Source: Timema cristinae
Taxonomy: Eukaryota > Arthropoda > Insecta > Phasmatodea > Timematidae
DNA: 64,000 nt
NCBI GenBank assembly: GCA_039000515.1
Contig: JBCFYV010000100.1
Coordinates: 26,594,818-26,658,817, forward strand
Reading direction: 5' to 3'
Shown here: positions 1-11,745 of the stretch, piece by piece
How positions within the stretch are numbered: the first letter of the stretch is position 1
Layout of the letters: each line of letters begins with the position of its first letter
Position numbers and translations under genes: made by a program
Notes under the pieces: model-generated
What the model was told of the DNA's origin: nothing
What the model saw: only the letters and a program-made list of their open reading frames with translations
The model's database searches: none

Positions 1-160
1 TACAAATTTTAGTCTATATTGTTCCGCTTGCAAGCACTTTATTGCCCAAATTCACTAACAAATTCCAGTAAATTCTAGTTTTTTGGTGAAATTCCCTGCG
101 TTTTCCTGGTTTTTTTTCCAGACACAAACAAATTCCCTGTCTTCCAGGTGTGTGGCAACC
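1..160. mobile_element. End of a TTCCCTG-rich interspersed element
   Basis: The segment 86-156 contains AAATTCCCTGCG, TTTTTTTTCCAG, AAATTCCCTGTC and ends GTGTGGCAACCCTG, the terminus shared with the family at 31380-31664 and 36490-36535. The other end is outside the window or too diverged to see. It lies in the Imp intron downstream of the 349-486 exon. Confidence 0.45.
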
Positions 161-348
161 CTGATGACATATCCCTACTATGCTCAGTTTTTTCATAGAT
201 TTATATTTATAAAAAAAAATTTTTTTCAAACCCCAAAAGAGTGAATTAAAACACTTGAGGGGATTTTTCCTATGCAGCACATTTTATAACAAGTGTTCAC
301 CTCTAAATGTATAAAAACTCGGCACCAGAAAAATGTTTATGCACTTAC

Positions 349-486
349 CCTTTATTTGTGTTATTTGCTTCTTGCTGCATTACTTCAAGAATCCTTTTAC
401 ATGCATTTGTACAGTTGTCAGGATTGCCATATATAGTTATAGCTTTCTCTAGCGAGCCTACATTATCCTTTCTGTGTACATCCACC
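349..486 (-). CDS. Imp: Imp/IGF2BP exon: second half of KH1 domain
   Basis: This internal exon of the IGF2 mRNA-binding protein gene encodes the C-terminal half of the first KH domain. The 138 nt read VDVHRKDN...LEKAITIYG...[18 protein letters not shown], closely matching the family pattern (IDVHRKEN, then AEKAI, then a helix ending ACK-ILE-M). On the minus strand it is preceded by CTTTTCAG and followed by GTAAGTGC. It opens with one base completing the Arg codon split from the exon at 1401-1643 and ends with two bases (GG), so the next exon lies beyond the window edge. In the model used here it covers residues 170-214. Established knowledge: Imp is a cytoplasmic RNA-binding protein controlling localisation, stability and translation of mRNAs. 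The identification rests on direct reading of the translation. Confidence 0.95.
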
Positions 487-1400
487 CTGAAAAGTACAAG
501 TCAATAAACATTATGAATGTTAAGTAGATCCCCAATAACATAGTAGCTTGCTTGGAGATGATAGCTAAACTGATTATTATCAAAAATCCTTAACCGATCC
601 CCTGGCGTGGGCGATGAAAAACTTCTTTCTTTGCCCAAATTGTCACAGGTGTGAATCAACGTTTCATTGCTTTGATTTATAGTAATGCCATCTATCAATG
701 AAACAGACTAAATACTTCATATTAAGCTTATAGGTGGGTCTAACAGTTCAATGCTATACAATGACCATGAATAGAGCAAAAATTAGGAAAATGAGTAAAG
801 CAAATGAGCGAAAATGTGTCAGACAAGAGTTTACGAATAGAAAAATGGCTGCCGGGCTAGAGTAGAGCGCTGTGCTATAATCACATCAGGAATGAGTTAA
901 TATTTTTACTAGACATTTTTTATTGTTCACTAAATTGTTTTTTTAACATAATTGCATTTGAATTCAGATATCAATCATGCCTTAGATTTCGGATAAGCAT
1001 CCGGGTGATGTATTTATGTTTTGATTAATTGAAATGAGCCAATTGCAATATACTCTAAAATGCAAACCCACATACATTACCAAGGTAGTTAATTATTTAT
1101 ACTGTGTGTGTGTGTCTAGTAGAAGTGTTTTTCCGATAATTAGTTTGATTCTGAGCCAAGCACTTTAGTAGTAAGCACTTTAAAACATTTCAACAGTTTA
1201 AGGGGTAAGAGATTTGTTTATTATGTATATGAGATTAAAGTGAGTTTCAGTGTAGGCAAATAATGCTTCACGTATAGATGATAAAACAACTTTAACTATT
1301 TATTAGAGTTTCCATTTTAAAATTTCAGGAACCTTCCCATGCCACAACTTAAGGTAAAATATTCATCATTCACACCCAATCTGAAATGTTAAAGACTTAC
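487..1400 (-). other. Imp intron between the two KH1 exons (914 bp)
   Basis: The intron has a GTAAGTC donor at its minus-strand start (1396-1400 on the plus strand) and a TTTTCAG acceptor at 487-488. It interrupts KH1 after two bases of an Arg codon. The content is AT-rich with a short GT run near 1104-1115. I see no repeat or other gene in it. A minus-strand open frame of 65 codons at 501-698 has no recognisable features. Confidence 0.9.
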
Positions 1401-1643
1401 CTTGCTCTGGTCTGTTGTGTGATCTGTCTGATTGTGCTACCCTGGCGCCCGATGATGGCTCCCACCATATCACTCTGAACCAGGATTCTTAGAGGGAAGT
1501 CTGTCTGTCTACCCGAGCCAGCCATACCCGAGAATTGAGCACCAGGACCTCTGGTGCCACGACCACGATTGCGGCGCTCCATTGAGAGTTCCGCTTTCAA
1601 AGAAGTGCCTTCAAAGTCTAGACCATTCAGTTGGCTTATAGCC
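1401..1643 (-). CDS. Imp: Imp/IGF2BP exon: end of RRM2, Arg/Gly linker, first half of KH1
   Basis: The 243 nt start with G completing a Gln codon from the RRM2 exon, then 80 codons, then two bases of an Arg codon. The product begins AISQLNGLDFEGTSLKAELS (last helix and strand of the second RRM), followed by a basic Arg/Gly linker (RRNRGRGTRGPG). KH1 starts near DFPLRILVQSDMVGAIIG. The GXXG loop is visible as GRQG, followed by STIRQITQQT, the signature of IGF2BP KH1. The acceptor is CTTCATAG and the donor AAG|GTAAGTC. Met in AELSMERR is internal, not a start, because the exon is open upstream through the acceptor with matching phase. Alternative identity as another KH protein is unlikely, since an RRM joined to a KH1 of this type is specific to this family. 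Confidence 0.97.
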
Positions 1644-2215
1644 CTATGAAGAGAATCAAATGTTTATTAAAATACACATGATCATAATTTGACAAGAAAA
1701 AGATATTCATTAATTTTCTTGCAGATTTATGCCATTCTCTCAAGTTTAAAAATGAAATAGTGATAAAGCTAGGCTTTAAGTCATATTTCAAAAAATACCC
1801 TATTTCAGCACATAATTATCCAGACACAAAGGTGAAGAAAACTATATTTCCTTACAAAAACTCAAAATTAAAAAAATATAAGCAATGCCACAGTAATATT
1901 TTACTTTTAAAAAATGTGAACATGGGAATGTGAGATCTTCTCTTTTATTTGTACAATTTTATAAGCATTTTGTGTGTTTTAGCTAGTGAGCCACAAAGTC
2001 AACTCGATGATTCATTAGTACAACATTTTTCTACAACCCACTAATAATAGTGAATGAGTTAAGGTGCTTGTGATAAAAGAGTAGTGAAACTTTTCTAGTA
2101 TTGATTAAAATATATTAGAGTGGAATGAGGCAAATAAAAGAGCTCTATTATTTATTTTAAAAAAGTAAAATTTATAAAAGACACATCGACAAATTTTATA
2201 TTTTTAATTTTGATT

Positions 2216-3516
2216 CGAGGCACATCCAGAAAGCACGAGTACTTGATTAAGAAAAATGTATTTAAAACTAAATTACAGGATTTTGTAGGTAAATCTGTCA
2301 GTTATTTCTCCACATAGTCGCCTTCCTGTTCTATGCAGGTTGTGAGCCGTGGCACAAGCTTTATGGTGCCCTCAAAGAATCCTCCAGTCATCTCCTCCTT
2401 CCAGTTCAGGACCTCTTGTTTCACCTCCTCGTCTGTCTAAAAAAAATTTCCGCCCATGTGAGTCTTCAGGGAGGTGAAAAGATTAGTCTGAAGGCACCAA
2501 GTCAGGGGAGTATGCGGGATGGTTCAAAATGTTCCAACCAAATTAGTCCAAAAGCGCCTTGGTGGTGTTGGCCGTGTGCGGGCGGGCATTGTCTTTAACT
2601 CCTTTCGTCAACATCCCCTTATGTTTGTTATGAATAGATCTCTTGAACTTTTTTAGTGTCTCACAGTATCGTGCTGCATTAATCGTCTCCCCCTGAGGCA
2701 GAAATTCTATCAAAATTATCCCTTTTCGGTCCCAAAACATAATGGCCATGATTTTTTGACAGAAATCAAGGTTCTGGATTTTTTGACAAACGAGGTGGTG
2801 TGCCACCACTGTGATGACTGTCCTTTTGTCTCAGTAGTGTAATGAGCCACCCAGGTTTCATCTCCAGTCACAATCGAGCTCAGAAAATCCTCACCTTCCA
2901 ATTCAAATCGCTCAAGGAACATGCGAGCGTTAACGACCCGATTCACTCTGTGCTGCTCTGTCAATTGTTTTGGGACACATCTGGTGAACAATTTTCGGAA
3001 TCCCAGTGTTTCTGTAATTGTTTCGTGTAAGAGAGATCTGGGAGTTGTGGAAACATCGCAGAAATTTCATCCACTGTTAATCAGAGGTATTCACCAACAG
3101 TTCTCTAGATTTTTTGCACTAACTCATTGGTCAAAATGAAAAAATGAAAGGTCTTCCACACCTCTGATTTTCATGAACATTCGTTCTGCCTTCATTAAAC
3201 TCACAACACCATTAAACACGTTCGTTCAGTTCATATTACTTTCGCCATAAACAGTTTTGATCGGTGAACAAATTTCAGTCAGTGTTATTCCTTCAGCAAG
3301 AAGGAACCTGATGACAGCGCTCACCTCACACTTTGCAGGATTTCTTATCGACATATTTCACACAAATGGACACAAGGAGAGTTTTCATATTAACGAGGTC
3401 CACCTGTGCTCGTGTTCAGAAGAACACACACCATCACTCAAGTGTTGCCAAACCTGGAAAAAAATTCTCACAACACGAGAGGGCAACCAGTACTCTTACT
3501 TTCTGGACATGCCTCG
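2216..3516 (-). mobile_element. mariner transposon relic with decayed transposase
   Basis: Both ends carry similar inverted repeats: left CGAGGCACATCCAGAAAGC, right (read inward) CGAGGCATGTCCAGAAAGT, each followed by GAGTACT. A TA follows on the right (3517-3518); on the left the target TA has mutated to TT. The 1,301 bp length is normal for mariner. Minus-strand reading shows transposase pieces: TGDETWV around 2870, then MFWDRKGIILIEFLPQG, DNARPH near 2580 and SPDLVPSD near 2500, which are the three acidic residues of the DD34D catalytic triad. Frameshifts and stops split the frame, so no functional protein is made. It sits in an Imp intron on the same strand as the gene. Confidence 0.93.
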
Positions 3517-3786
3517 TACTATACAGAGTATTAGTTGGTGATCAGGATTATTTGCACTTTTTAGAGTTGTTTGTTACCCAATGTTTCAAGGTCGAGGGGA
3601 GATGAATATGTTCGAATTAACTTGCCTTTCCTTCTCTAGAAATGTATTTATAGCTCAAACCCATAAGTACGCATGGAAACACTTGAGAATACATCGCCCT
3701 ATCTTATGATATACCATAGTATAATTCGTGAGGGGAAGCTTACAATCATCCAGCGTGAAGTGGAATGTTCTTTCTTAAACCTTAAC

Positions 3787-4210
3787 ATGGTGTCTACTCA
3801 ACTTGACCAACAAAATGCCCGACTTTTTCCCTGATTTCCCCTCATCATTTCCAAAAATTCCTGACTAAAAAGTAGGTCACATCCTTCTAACTTCCCCCTT
3901 CCCCTCCTCATTTTTCTATTAATATTTTTTTATGAATAAATATAGTTTTAAAATTCAAATAAACTCATTTTAATTTGTATTAACATTGTTTACTGGGAAT
4001 TATAAAATATATTACAAAGCTACCAAAAAACCAGTACAGATTAATAACATTATTATTTACTGATTTAATGATTATTATATATCAGATTATGAGTAAAACA
4101 ACTTTCACGGATTTTCAATGTAATTTACCAAATTCCAGACTTATTGCCGTTTTTCCCGATCACTTCAAATTCTCGCCTAATTCTCGTTTTCCTGGATCGT
4201 AAACACCCTG
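3787..4210. mobile_element. TTCCCTG-rich non-autonomous element with short terminal inverted repeats
   Basis: The left end reads ATGGTGTCTACTC; the right end read inward gives AGGGTGTTTACGATCC. Between them are runs such as CCCGACTTTTTCCCTGATTT on the left and TTTTCCCGATCACTTC on the right, with an AT-rich middle. The same composition recurs at 1-160, 31380-31664, 32213-32566 and 36490-36535, so it is a dispersed family. There is no coding capacity. Superfamily not assigned. Confidence 0.55.
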
Positions 4211-5565
4211 CTTAAGCACTCAGAATGCCAAATAACTGTTCTAACATTCTTGTGATTGATACAATGGCACAATATAAATATTTTCTTTTAGTGAAATCTA
4301 TGACTACTAGTGGCACCACAAGAAAGTATTCTAATTGCTAGGGTTTATATAATAATTTCTTCAACAGATAGCATCAAAAGTCTTCAAATAACTATTTATT
4401 TTGAAAAAATTAAATATGTTATTCTCATTGTTTAGATTGGGGTGTTAAGTTTCTAATTTGAGATTTTTTCTTTAAATTACATTCAAATGTTATCTGCTCT
4501 GATTCTTTTCCTTGTTTGTTTACAAGCCTATATATTTTATTTTCTAGAGATTATATATTGTTTATTTGAAATACTTTTAAGTGGGTAATGGCTGGTACAA
4601 GTTCTAGGCTAAAGTGAAAGATTGTTCCAACACTTCATAGTGAGTGTCTATGTCTGAAAGTGATATCACTAATCTTATGACCCCAGCTGTTCATGTTGAG
4701 GGCAGTTCTGTCACCTGTGCAAGCCTATCCAGAGCTTACCAGATCTAAACTTATGGCTTATTTTTTATTTATTCTTAACTGATATTATCCTTTCCCTCAT
4801 GTTGAAATTATCAAATCGATATGCCCAGCAGTTCTTTAGAAGCTAGGCAGGTAATGTTCCTACTTCCTTAAAGAACTGGACCAGGAAATCAAAGGATTTC
4901 TTGCCTTCACAAGCCACCCCTTGGTCCAAACAAACGTTCACTAAAACACAGATTCTCTCTTGCTTAGCGTTTTTCATCTTGAACAATGAAGTTTAACCAG
5001 GTCATGATACATGTGCAAGATGCTAACCTCCTTAGTTCATGTGAATAGAGTACAGTATTTAGGCACCACTAGGCCTAAGTCTGTCTATTTGACAACAACT
5101 TAGTGGTTTATGAAAGTCTAGTTGGAACCAAAAATAAAACAGGATATGCAATACCTGCTGAATAACATATGAATAATAAAATGTTGGATGATTTGTGATT
5201 AATTACTGCCTGAGACTTTATACATAAACCAGATCTCAAGATAACTTTTTTTTTAAATTGCCTTGGGATAGTGTCGTTATGGGGCTTTTGGAGATTGGTG
5301 GGTACCTCAACAATAACAAATATATTTACTGTAGATAAACTAGTCAAAAAAAGGATAGAAATTAATAATAAAACCTACCAAGGTATTATTTACACTCAAA
5401 CAAAAATTATAAGAATAAACAACTGTTGAAAGTTGACATGTAGATTGGTGTCATAAAAAAAGTATGGATATGATTAACACATTGGAATTTAGGTTTAGTT
5501 GATTAATTGATAAGGTTTGATTAACTATAATCATTAATTATAAGCAAAGTACATATAAGAAACAA

Positions 5566-5721
5566 TTATTATTATATTATTATAATTAGCACCACGTCTT
5601 ATTACCCGTTCAGGTTATACGCACTTACGCTAATGTGTAATGGTAGGGTGATTGTGAGATGAAATGAAGGACCTACAGTTTAACGTGGAATCCGAACCAC
5701 GGTGGAGGCCTGGTATTCCAC
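5566..5721 (-). mobile_element. SINE1 copy, 5'-truncated, with 12 bp target-site duplication
   Basis: Minus-orientation 3' part of the SINE1 family (see 58161-58460), with the (TAA)n tail on the left. It is flanked by a perfect direct repeat TATAAGAAACAA at 5554-5565 and 5722-5733. Because the duplication abuts the truncated edge, the 5' truncation happened during integration, as expected for reverse transcription primed at the target. Confidence 0.93.
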
Positions 5722-6514
5722 TATAAGAAACAAGAATTTATAAAAATAACAATTGTTCAACGTTGACAATTAAAATAGTAACAGTACACTTCACTTACAA
5801 TGAAATATAATGTCCATAGGGAAATTATATTACAAAATCATGGTTATAATTATTTATTTTAACTACATAGGGTGAATTTGAGTTTAGTTAGAGAGAAATT
5901 GCATCCACGTTTGTGGGCAGAAGAGTTGGGAATATTTCCAAAATAAGTCCTGTGGGCAAGAAAAGATTCAACCACTCCCCTCGTCAATAAAATCTATCCC
6001 GAGCTTGAAATCTTAAGACAGCATACCCACTGAGGTGGCTGAGGGTGCTAATTGATTATTGCTACAAAAATGTTACATACTTGTCCAAATAAGCTACGAA
6101 TATAATTATAGCTATTGCAAATGTACCCTACAATGCCTGAAAATGTTAAATGAGTAATTTAAAAACATTGCCTGAAAATGTTAGGAAATGATTGATTTAA
6201 ATATCATAATTTGTTTAAAAGAAATGTATTATTAATTTAACATTTAAAAAATATCTACTAAAATAGTCATTAGTAGTTATGTAAAACAGTAAATATTCTT
6301 TGGTAGCAATTTAAAATCAAACTTCAGACAAAATTTCGTAACATGCAAATGTAATGAAGTATTTAAATTTTTAAATATATCTTTATACTGAAAAAACCTT
6401 ACATGGTAAGTGATGTGAAATTATATTTGAAATAAAATAAATCTTTGTAGATCAAAGCATGTTTATAACAAGCTGAGCCTTGGAATTTTCTTGCATAGTC
6501 AAAGAAACTTGAGT

Positions 6515-6640
6515 CTGACACCTTAGCTCAGTCAGCAGTGTTTCTTCCTTCTGAAGCTAACAGTCACAGGTTTAATTCCTGGCCTAGCCAAAAATTCAAT
6601 GCAGAGGATGAAATGACACTCAAAGAACTGATATAATCCA
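6515..6640 (+). mobile_element. tRNA-derived SINE head, unassigned family
   Basis: The stretch contains an A-box-like TTAGCTCAGTCAGCAG at about 6523 and a B-box-like GGTTTAATTCC at about 6569, spaced as in a tRNA promoter. No tRNA cloverleaf or anticodon arm is convincing. What follows (AATGCAGAGGATGAAATGAC) is unlike SINE1 or SINE2. Single diverged copy. Confidence 0.4.
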
Positions 6641-6705
6641 TCAATGACCCTTCTCTTGAAATTAAAGTGTTTATCTATATGAACCATATAGTTTTTTTGA
6701 TTGGT

Positions 6706-6835
6706 TTTTAACACCACACCTTACTACCCATTATGGCTACACACCTGAATACTAATTACAGTAATGTGTTAAGGATGAGGGACTAGACTATAGAGGAAGT
6801 GGAACCGGTATTTGTGCGGAGGTAAGGGTGGCTAA
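6706..6835 (-). mobile_element. Diverged SINE2-like fragment
   Basis: In minus orientation it shows relics of the shared SINE tail (AACACCACACCTTACTACCC), then ACTAATTACAGTAATGTGTTA and GGAAGTGGAACC...TTTGTGCGGAGG, matching the body of SINE2 (compare 37937-38190). It is strongly diverged and lacks the tRNA head. Confidence 0.5.
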
Positions 6836-7323
6836 AATCTAAAAAATACCAAGAACATCTTCAGATGTAGTAGAAAAATGGAATATCTAAATCATATAAT
6901 TAAATAGTCATAAAATAAAGAAAATTTTAAATCGGAAAATTGAACCCAAGAAATAGGGGCTGAATGAAGAATTCCACAAAATATTATTTAAAAAAACCAA
7001 ACTTTTTTTTAGTAGAAAATTAAAATTGTGCAAGTAATTGCAGTGGACCAAACTATCTCTTTAACAGTCTATTTCATTTATGCTCTTTGTTAAACTCAGA
7101 TGCTCTTTTTTTTCTTATATTTTTGTAACAATGTATATAATTTATTTTCTCATATCTTATGATCACTCCTAAGCAAATATTGCGTTTCTTTGTGCACTCA
7201 GTTTATGAGCTGATTAATTTTTCCTTTTCAAAGATTGTTCTTAAACTGTATTGATAGAAGTTTGATTTAGGATTGTCATGGATATCTTGATATTCTAAAA
7301 GAATAAATTGTATAAAGAGAACA

Positions 7324-7903
7324 GGTGACCTGGTGGTCTAGGGTAGGGTGTCAGACTTCTGTGCTGGCGGCCGGGTTAAATCCTCGGTCCCGGCACAGAT
7401 TTATCTGATTTCCAAACCCTTCCTTCACCTCTGACAAGACATCTTGTGAATGTGGGGAATGCCAGGCCTCCACCGTGGTTAGGATTCCACGTTAAACTGT
7501 AGGTCCTTCATTTCATCTCACAATCACCCACCATTACACATTAGCGTAAGTGCGTATAACCCGAACGGGTATTATTATTATTATTATTAGCATCGCGTCT
7601 TACTACCCGTTCGGGCTATACACACTTACGCTAATGTGTAATGGTAGGATGATTGTGAGATGAAATGAAGGACCTACAGTTTAACGTGGAATCCTAACCA
7701 CGGTGGAGGCCTGGCATTCCTCACATTCACAAGATGTCTTGTCAGAGGTGAAGGAAGGGTTTGGTAATCAGATAAATCTTTGCCGGGACCTAGGATTGAA
7801 CCCCGGCCGCCAGCATAGAAGTCTGACACCTTACCCCTAGACCGCCAGGTCACCAACGGGTAGTAAGACGTGGTGCTAATAATAATAATGATAATGATAA
7901 TCA
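7324..7903 (+). mobile_element. SINE1 copy interrupted by another SINE1
   Basis: The plus-orientation copy starts GGTGACCTGGTGGTCTAGGG, has the B-box region GGGTTAAATCC, and runs to CCCGAACGGGTA at 7571. It resumes at 7855 with AACGGGTAGTAAGACG and a (TAA)n tail. The interruption is the nested copy 7572-7854. Together the host parts make one nearly full-length SINE. Confidence 0.93.
7572..7854 (-). mobile_element. SINE1 copy nested inside the tail of another SINE1
   Basis: Full-length minus-orientation SINE1, from its (TTA)n tail to GACCGCCAGGTCACC. It is bordered by the 8 bp repeat AACGGGTA at 7564-7571 and 7855-7862, which is host SINE sequence duplicated on insertion. Confidence 0.95.
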
Positions 7904-9645
7904 TGTATAAAGAGTGCGGCTTGACCGAGTTATTCGAACCCTTACAAACACCCTAAAAAATCTAATATTTGAAATTCTGTTAAAGCTTAAGATGTTATCT
8001 AAAAAAGTCCAAAAAGAAAAGATTTAATCTGGTGTATTCAAAAGATGGAAATATTAGGCCAAAAATGTTCAAAATGAATAATTTCTTATATACTGTTATT
8101 ACCATGTAACTAGGTAACTTTGCTTTGATTTAAATCTAGCAGCAATTCATGCTATTGTTTTTTTTATTAGCACATGAGGCAAGAGTTCAAAATATTGTGT
8201 ATTGATAAGTTATGTTATAACTTTCTTAAAAAGAAATGCAAGCTTTTAAAACATGTTCAGATTATAACTACTTTAACTTCTTATGCCATTTGCAACACAG
8301 TTTAAATAAAATCAATAAATGATTAATATTTAAACATAGTTTCAAATTTAAATACTTTGTAATGATTGATTTTATATACTAAAAATAACATACTTTATGG
8401 TTTCCCCACGCGAAAAAACAGGTTCACCTGCTAGTTTCTAATAAAAATTAACAAAAGCTGAAACAAGGAAAATATTTGGAATGATCAAGGTAGGGCCTAC
8501 CTTGAAGTAGAATATATTATTTAAAAGGAAGAATTAAATTTGAAGAAAATAACAATACCGGGATAATATTTCAACATCACTATGTAAACCGTTTATTATT
8601 GTGATAATGTGCATCAGCAATTTTGAAATGTGTTTCAATTTTGTTTTCCTCGTTCCTTAGCAAGTGTGCAGGTCATACACATATATTAATTACACTAACA
8701 AATGAGGAAAGTATAATTATATATAAATGTACCAAAATGTGTGTTGAGGCACAGTGGGAAACCATTTAAGGAAGTACAGGCTCAATGCAACCCCTTTCTT
8801 CCTGCTACCAACAAACCATCCTTTACAATAGTGATGTGTTGCAAAAGACATGTCAAACTTGTTTATGACTCAAACCACAATTATGTGTGGCTCACACACC
8901 TTTTTAAGTCTCAACATACCATGTGGCCTAGTCAATTATATTATAAATGTCAAAAAACTAAACATTAGATTATAAAATTGATAGAGTTAGTGTGCCAAAT
9001 TCTACTCTTTAGCCACTAGCCGAGTGATTAAAAAAATGTTTAGATGCAAACATTAAATGCTGTCAATGTTTCACAGTTCGAGTGTGTGAAATGATGGTTT
9101 CTCTTATGAAAAGGAACAAGATCCAAAATGTTACTCATAAACATATATTTGTCATCAATTTTGAAAGTGACTTAAACACAAGATTTAAAGCTTAACACTT
9201 GCATTGTTTTTATAATTAAAATGTTTTATATATTTATACAAAAATAGAGGGTAAATCTTTAAATCACACATTCAAAAAAAATAGTGAGAATTACTTGAGT
9301 GGCACAGCAATCCATTCGCTGTAAGTTGACCAAAGATACAGTGCAACATAATCTTAAAACAGCTGACTATCGGCATATTTTATTTACTGATGGGTCTAGA
9401 TGTCTGTGTCAGTGGCACAACCCACACACAAAGCAAATGCCTTCCAACAGGTTATTTCAAATATCCTCACAAAAGCCAACTAAGCTGTCTGCTTGATTCT
9501 AGCTCTCCAGTATATGCGTACTGATTTAGGATGGTTGGGTCTCCTGTGCTGAAATTCTCTGGCAGAGAAGACAATGTATAGATGAGTTGAACTTTAGAAC
9601 AACAGCTCGCACCAATGAGGTGGACATCTTGTGATTGGTGGTTTA

Positions 9646-9928
9646 TTATTATTATTATTATTAGCACCGCGTCTTACTACCCGTTCGGGTTATACGCACT
9701 TACGCTAATGTGTAATGGTAGAGTGATTGTGAGATGAAATGAAGGACCTACAGTTTAACGTGGAATCCGAACCACGGTGGAGGCCTGGCATTCCCCACAT
9801 TCACAAGATGACTTGTCAGAGGTGAAGGAAGGGTTTGGAAATCAGATAAATATGTGCCGTGACCGAGGATTGAACCCTGGCCGCCAGCACAGAAGTCTGA
9901 CACCTTACCCCTAGACCACCAGGTCACC
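9646..9928 (-). mobile_element. SINE1 copy with 13 bp target-site duplication
   Basis: Full-length minus-orientation SINE1 ending CCACCAGGTCACC. The direct repeat GATTGGTGGTTTA occurs at 9633-9645 and 9934-9946; five extra bases (TGATT) sit between the SINE head and the right repeat. Open frames across it are SINE sequence, not genes. Confidence 0.95.
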
Positions 9929-10502
9929 TGATTGATTGGTGGTTTAAAGCTAATCACATGAAAACCTTTCTGATCTAACCTTTTTTTCATCCCCCCCTCC
10001 CCCCAAGGTGCGAATTTACAATTTTTTATACATAGTTCTAACCCTATTTTTTACCTTATTTTGTTAATACAAATCTTAGGAAACCAATCTTTTTTTTCTT
10101 TTTAATAATTTAGCCCCTATAGTATTAGTTCTAGTTTTCTATGTGGCCTTTATGATCAAACTAATATGACAAGCCTGCATAAACCATGCAAACACCAATG
10201 CGGACCAGTAATTTGTAAATGAAACATAAGCCGGGTGCACAAATTCTTTGTGGATATATTTCTAAAAAGCCATGTCGATTGTTCAAATTATTAAAGGTGT
10301 TACAAATTATACTTACTGTCCGTGACAAGATGCACATTGTTTTGTTTTTAATAATAACTTCTCACCCTCCCTCCACGCAACTTCCCTTCAAGTTATCTCA
10401 ACCTCACCCCTAATCCGTGTAATTAAGGTTGTGTATAGCCTGGACAGGTAGTACAATGTAACAGAAACCTACAGTTGTGCATTAGGTTAATTTATTACTC
10501 AC

Positions 10503-10673
10503 TGTTGGGCTTGCTCCTGTGTTTCGTAGCTGACTTGTACTGCATGTGTAGAACCATCCCTCGAATTGAGCTTCTCGCAATTTTGAACTTGGCCAAACGG
10601 TGTCAACAGGGGTTCTAAATCTTCTATCCTAACATGAGTAGGAATATTACTCAATACTATCTTCCCGGCCGCA
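10503..10673 (-). CDS. Imp: Imp/IGF2BP exon: RRM2
   Basis: The 171 nt exon begins after TTATTTCAG with one base (T) of a split codon, then 56 codons, then CA of a Gln codon. The product reads AAGKIVLSNIPTHVRIEDLE, then PLLTPFGQVQNCEKL, then STHAVQVSYETQEQAQ. This is the second RRM of IGF2BP proteins: KI-L-NIP after a basic or small linker, a helix with LE-LL, and the diagnostic G-V-NCE. The RNP motifs are weak, as is usual for this domain. The donor CAACA|GTGAGT joins in phase to the exon at 1401-1643, giving QAQ-Q-AISQLNG. In the model starting at 44938 it covers residues 32-87. The exon contains no Met, so translation must start upstream or at a later Met. Confidence 0.96.
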
Positions 10674-11150
10674 CTGAAATAAAGAAATAAAACAATCAAT
10701 ATAATACCCTTAATTTCTTTACACTTTTTTTCTGTCACTATACAGTACACCACATATGATTCAAATCTTTTACAACTGGCTATACATGTCCAATACAATT
10801 TTTATAGGAAGAGCCATTTATAAAACTTTATTACAACCAAAATTGATAATAGTTCACTATTTTATTAGTATTGACAATAATTATCTTTAAAGAATTATAG
10901 CTGTACATGATTTGACTTTGGTGGAAGCTTTAGTACCCTTTGTCAGATAAGGCTCTCCCTATTAAAGAGTTAACAATAGGGCCCTGCTCACATGACAGGT
11001 TAGGTTAGGTTCCAGAAACCCACTGTTACAGGGAACATCATTTTTAGCTTTTAAATACCTAAAAAAAAACTAAACTATCATGTATAAAGTGTATGTGTAA
11101 AAATAATCAAATTATCATTCACTAGTTTTCATTATTTGATAAAAGCTAAA

Positions 11151-11303
11151 GTGAATGTGAGGAATGCCAGGTCTCCACCGTGGTTCGGATTCCACGTTAA
11201 ACTGTAGGTCCTCCATTTCATCTCACTATCACCTTACCATTACACATTAGCGTAAGTGCGTATAACCTGAACGGGTAGTAAGACGCGGTGCTAATAATAA
11301 TAA
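11151..11303 (+). mobile_element. SINE1 copy, 5'-truncated, 14 bp target-site duplication
   Basis: Plus-orientation 3' part of SINE1 (from GTGAATGTGAGGAATGCC to the TAATAA tail). A perfect repeat TGATAAAAGCTAAA flanks it at 11137-11150 and 11304-11317. Confidence 0.94.
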
Positions 11304-11745
11304 TGATAAAAGCTAAATAGTGACCATCATTATTGTAAAGATAAAATGGTGGCCAAAGACATTCACTGTGCATGTCATGCCAAAAAACAAGAGGTGTGAG
11401 ACATGCTCTTAAGTTTGGTGGTATACTAAATACAAGACGGCACCTACCTGGACCAGAATGAAACTAACCCATTTCATTCTAGTCTTTGTAGGTGTCATCC
11501 TTTACTCAATGTAGTGCCAGACTTGAGATGGTCTCGATCAGACTAAGAAATTAGCACTATGGGCTCCATCTTATTAAATTCGTTAAATTGAAAAATGTCA
11601 TCAGGGACATAGGAATAAAACCTAGAATGTTTGGCCGAGTTCATTTCCTGTGGCCTTACGTAAATTTCAATTTAAAGAATATATTTTGAAGTGGCCATAA
11701 CTGTAACAAATATACTAGCTTGGCTATTTTGCATATCTTTTAAGC

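Larger units (their letters stand above)
1644..10502 (-). other. Imp intron (8.86 kb) filled with transposon and SINE copies
   Basis: The intron runs from the GTGAGT donor (10497-10502) to the CATAG acceptor (1644-1645). It carries a mariner relic (2216-3516), a TTCCCTG-rich element (3787-4210) and SINEs at 5566-5721, 7324-7903 and 9646-9928. Degenerate SINE pieces lie around 6515-6835. The stretches 4211-5553, 5734-6500, 6840-7320, 7904-9630 and 9950-10490 are AT-rich, and I see nothing assignable in them. Confidence 0.85.

Noticed and set aside
9299..9620. FTDGSR-like string suggesting a reverse-transcriptase-associated RNase H
   Set aside because: Only one short motif matches; no neighbouring catalytic residues or RT domain were found in any frame.
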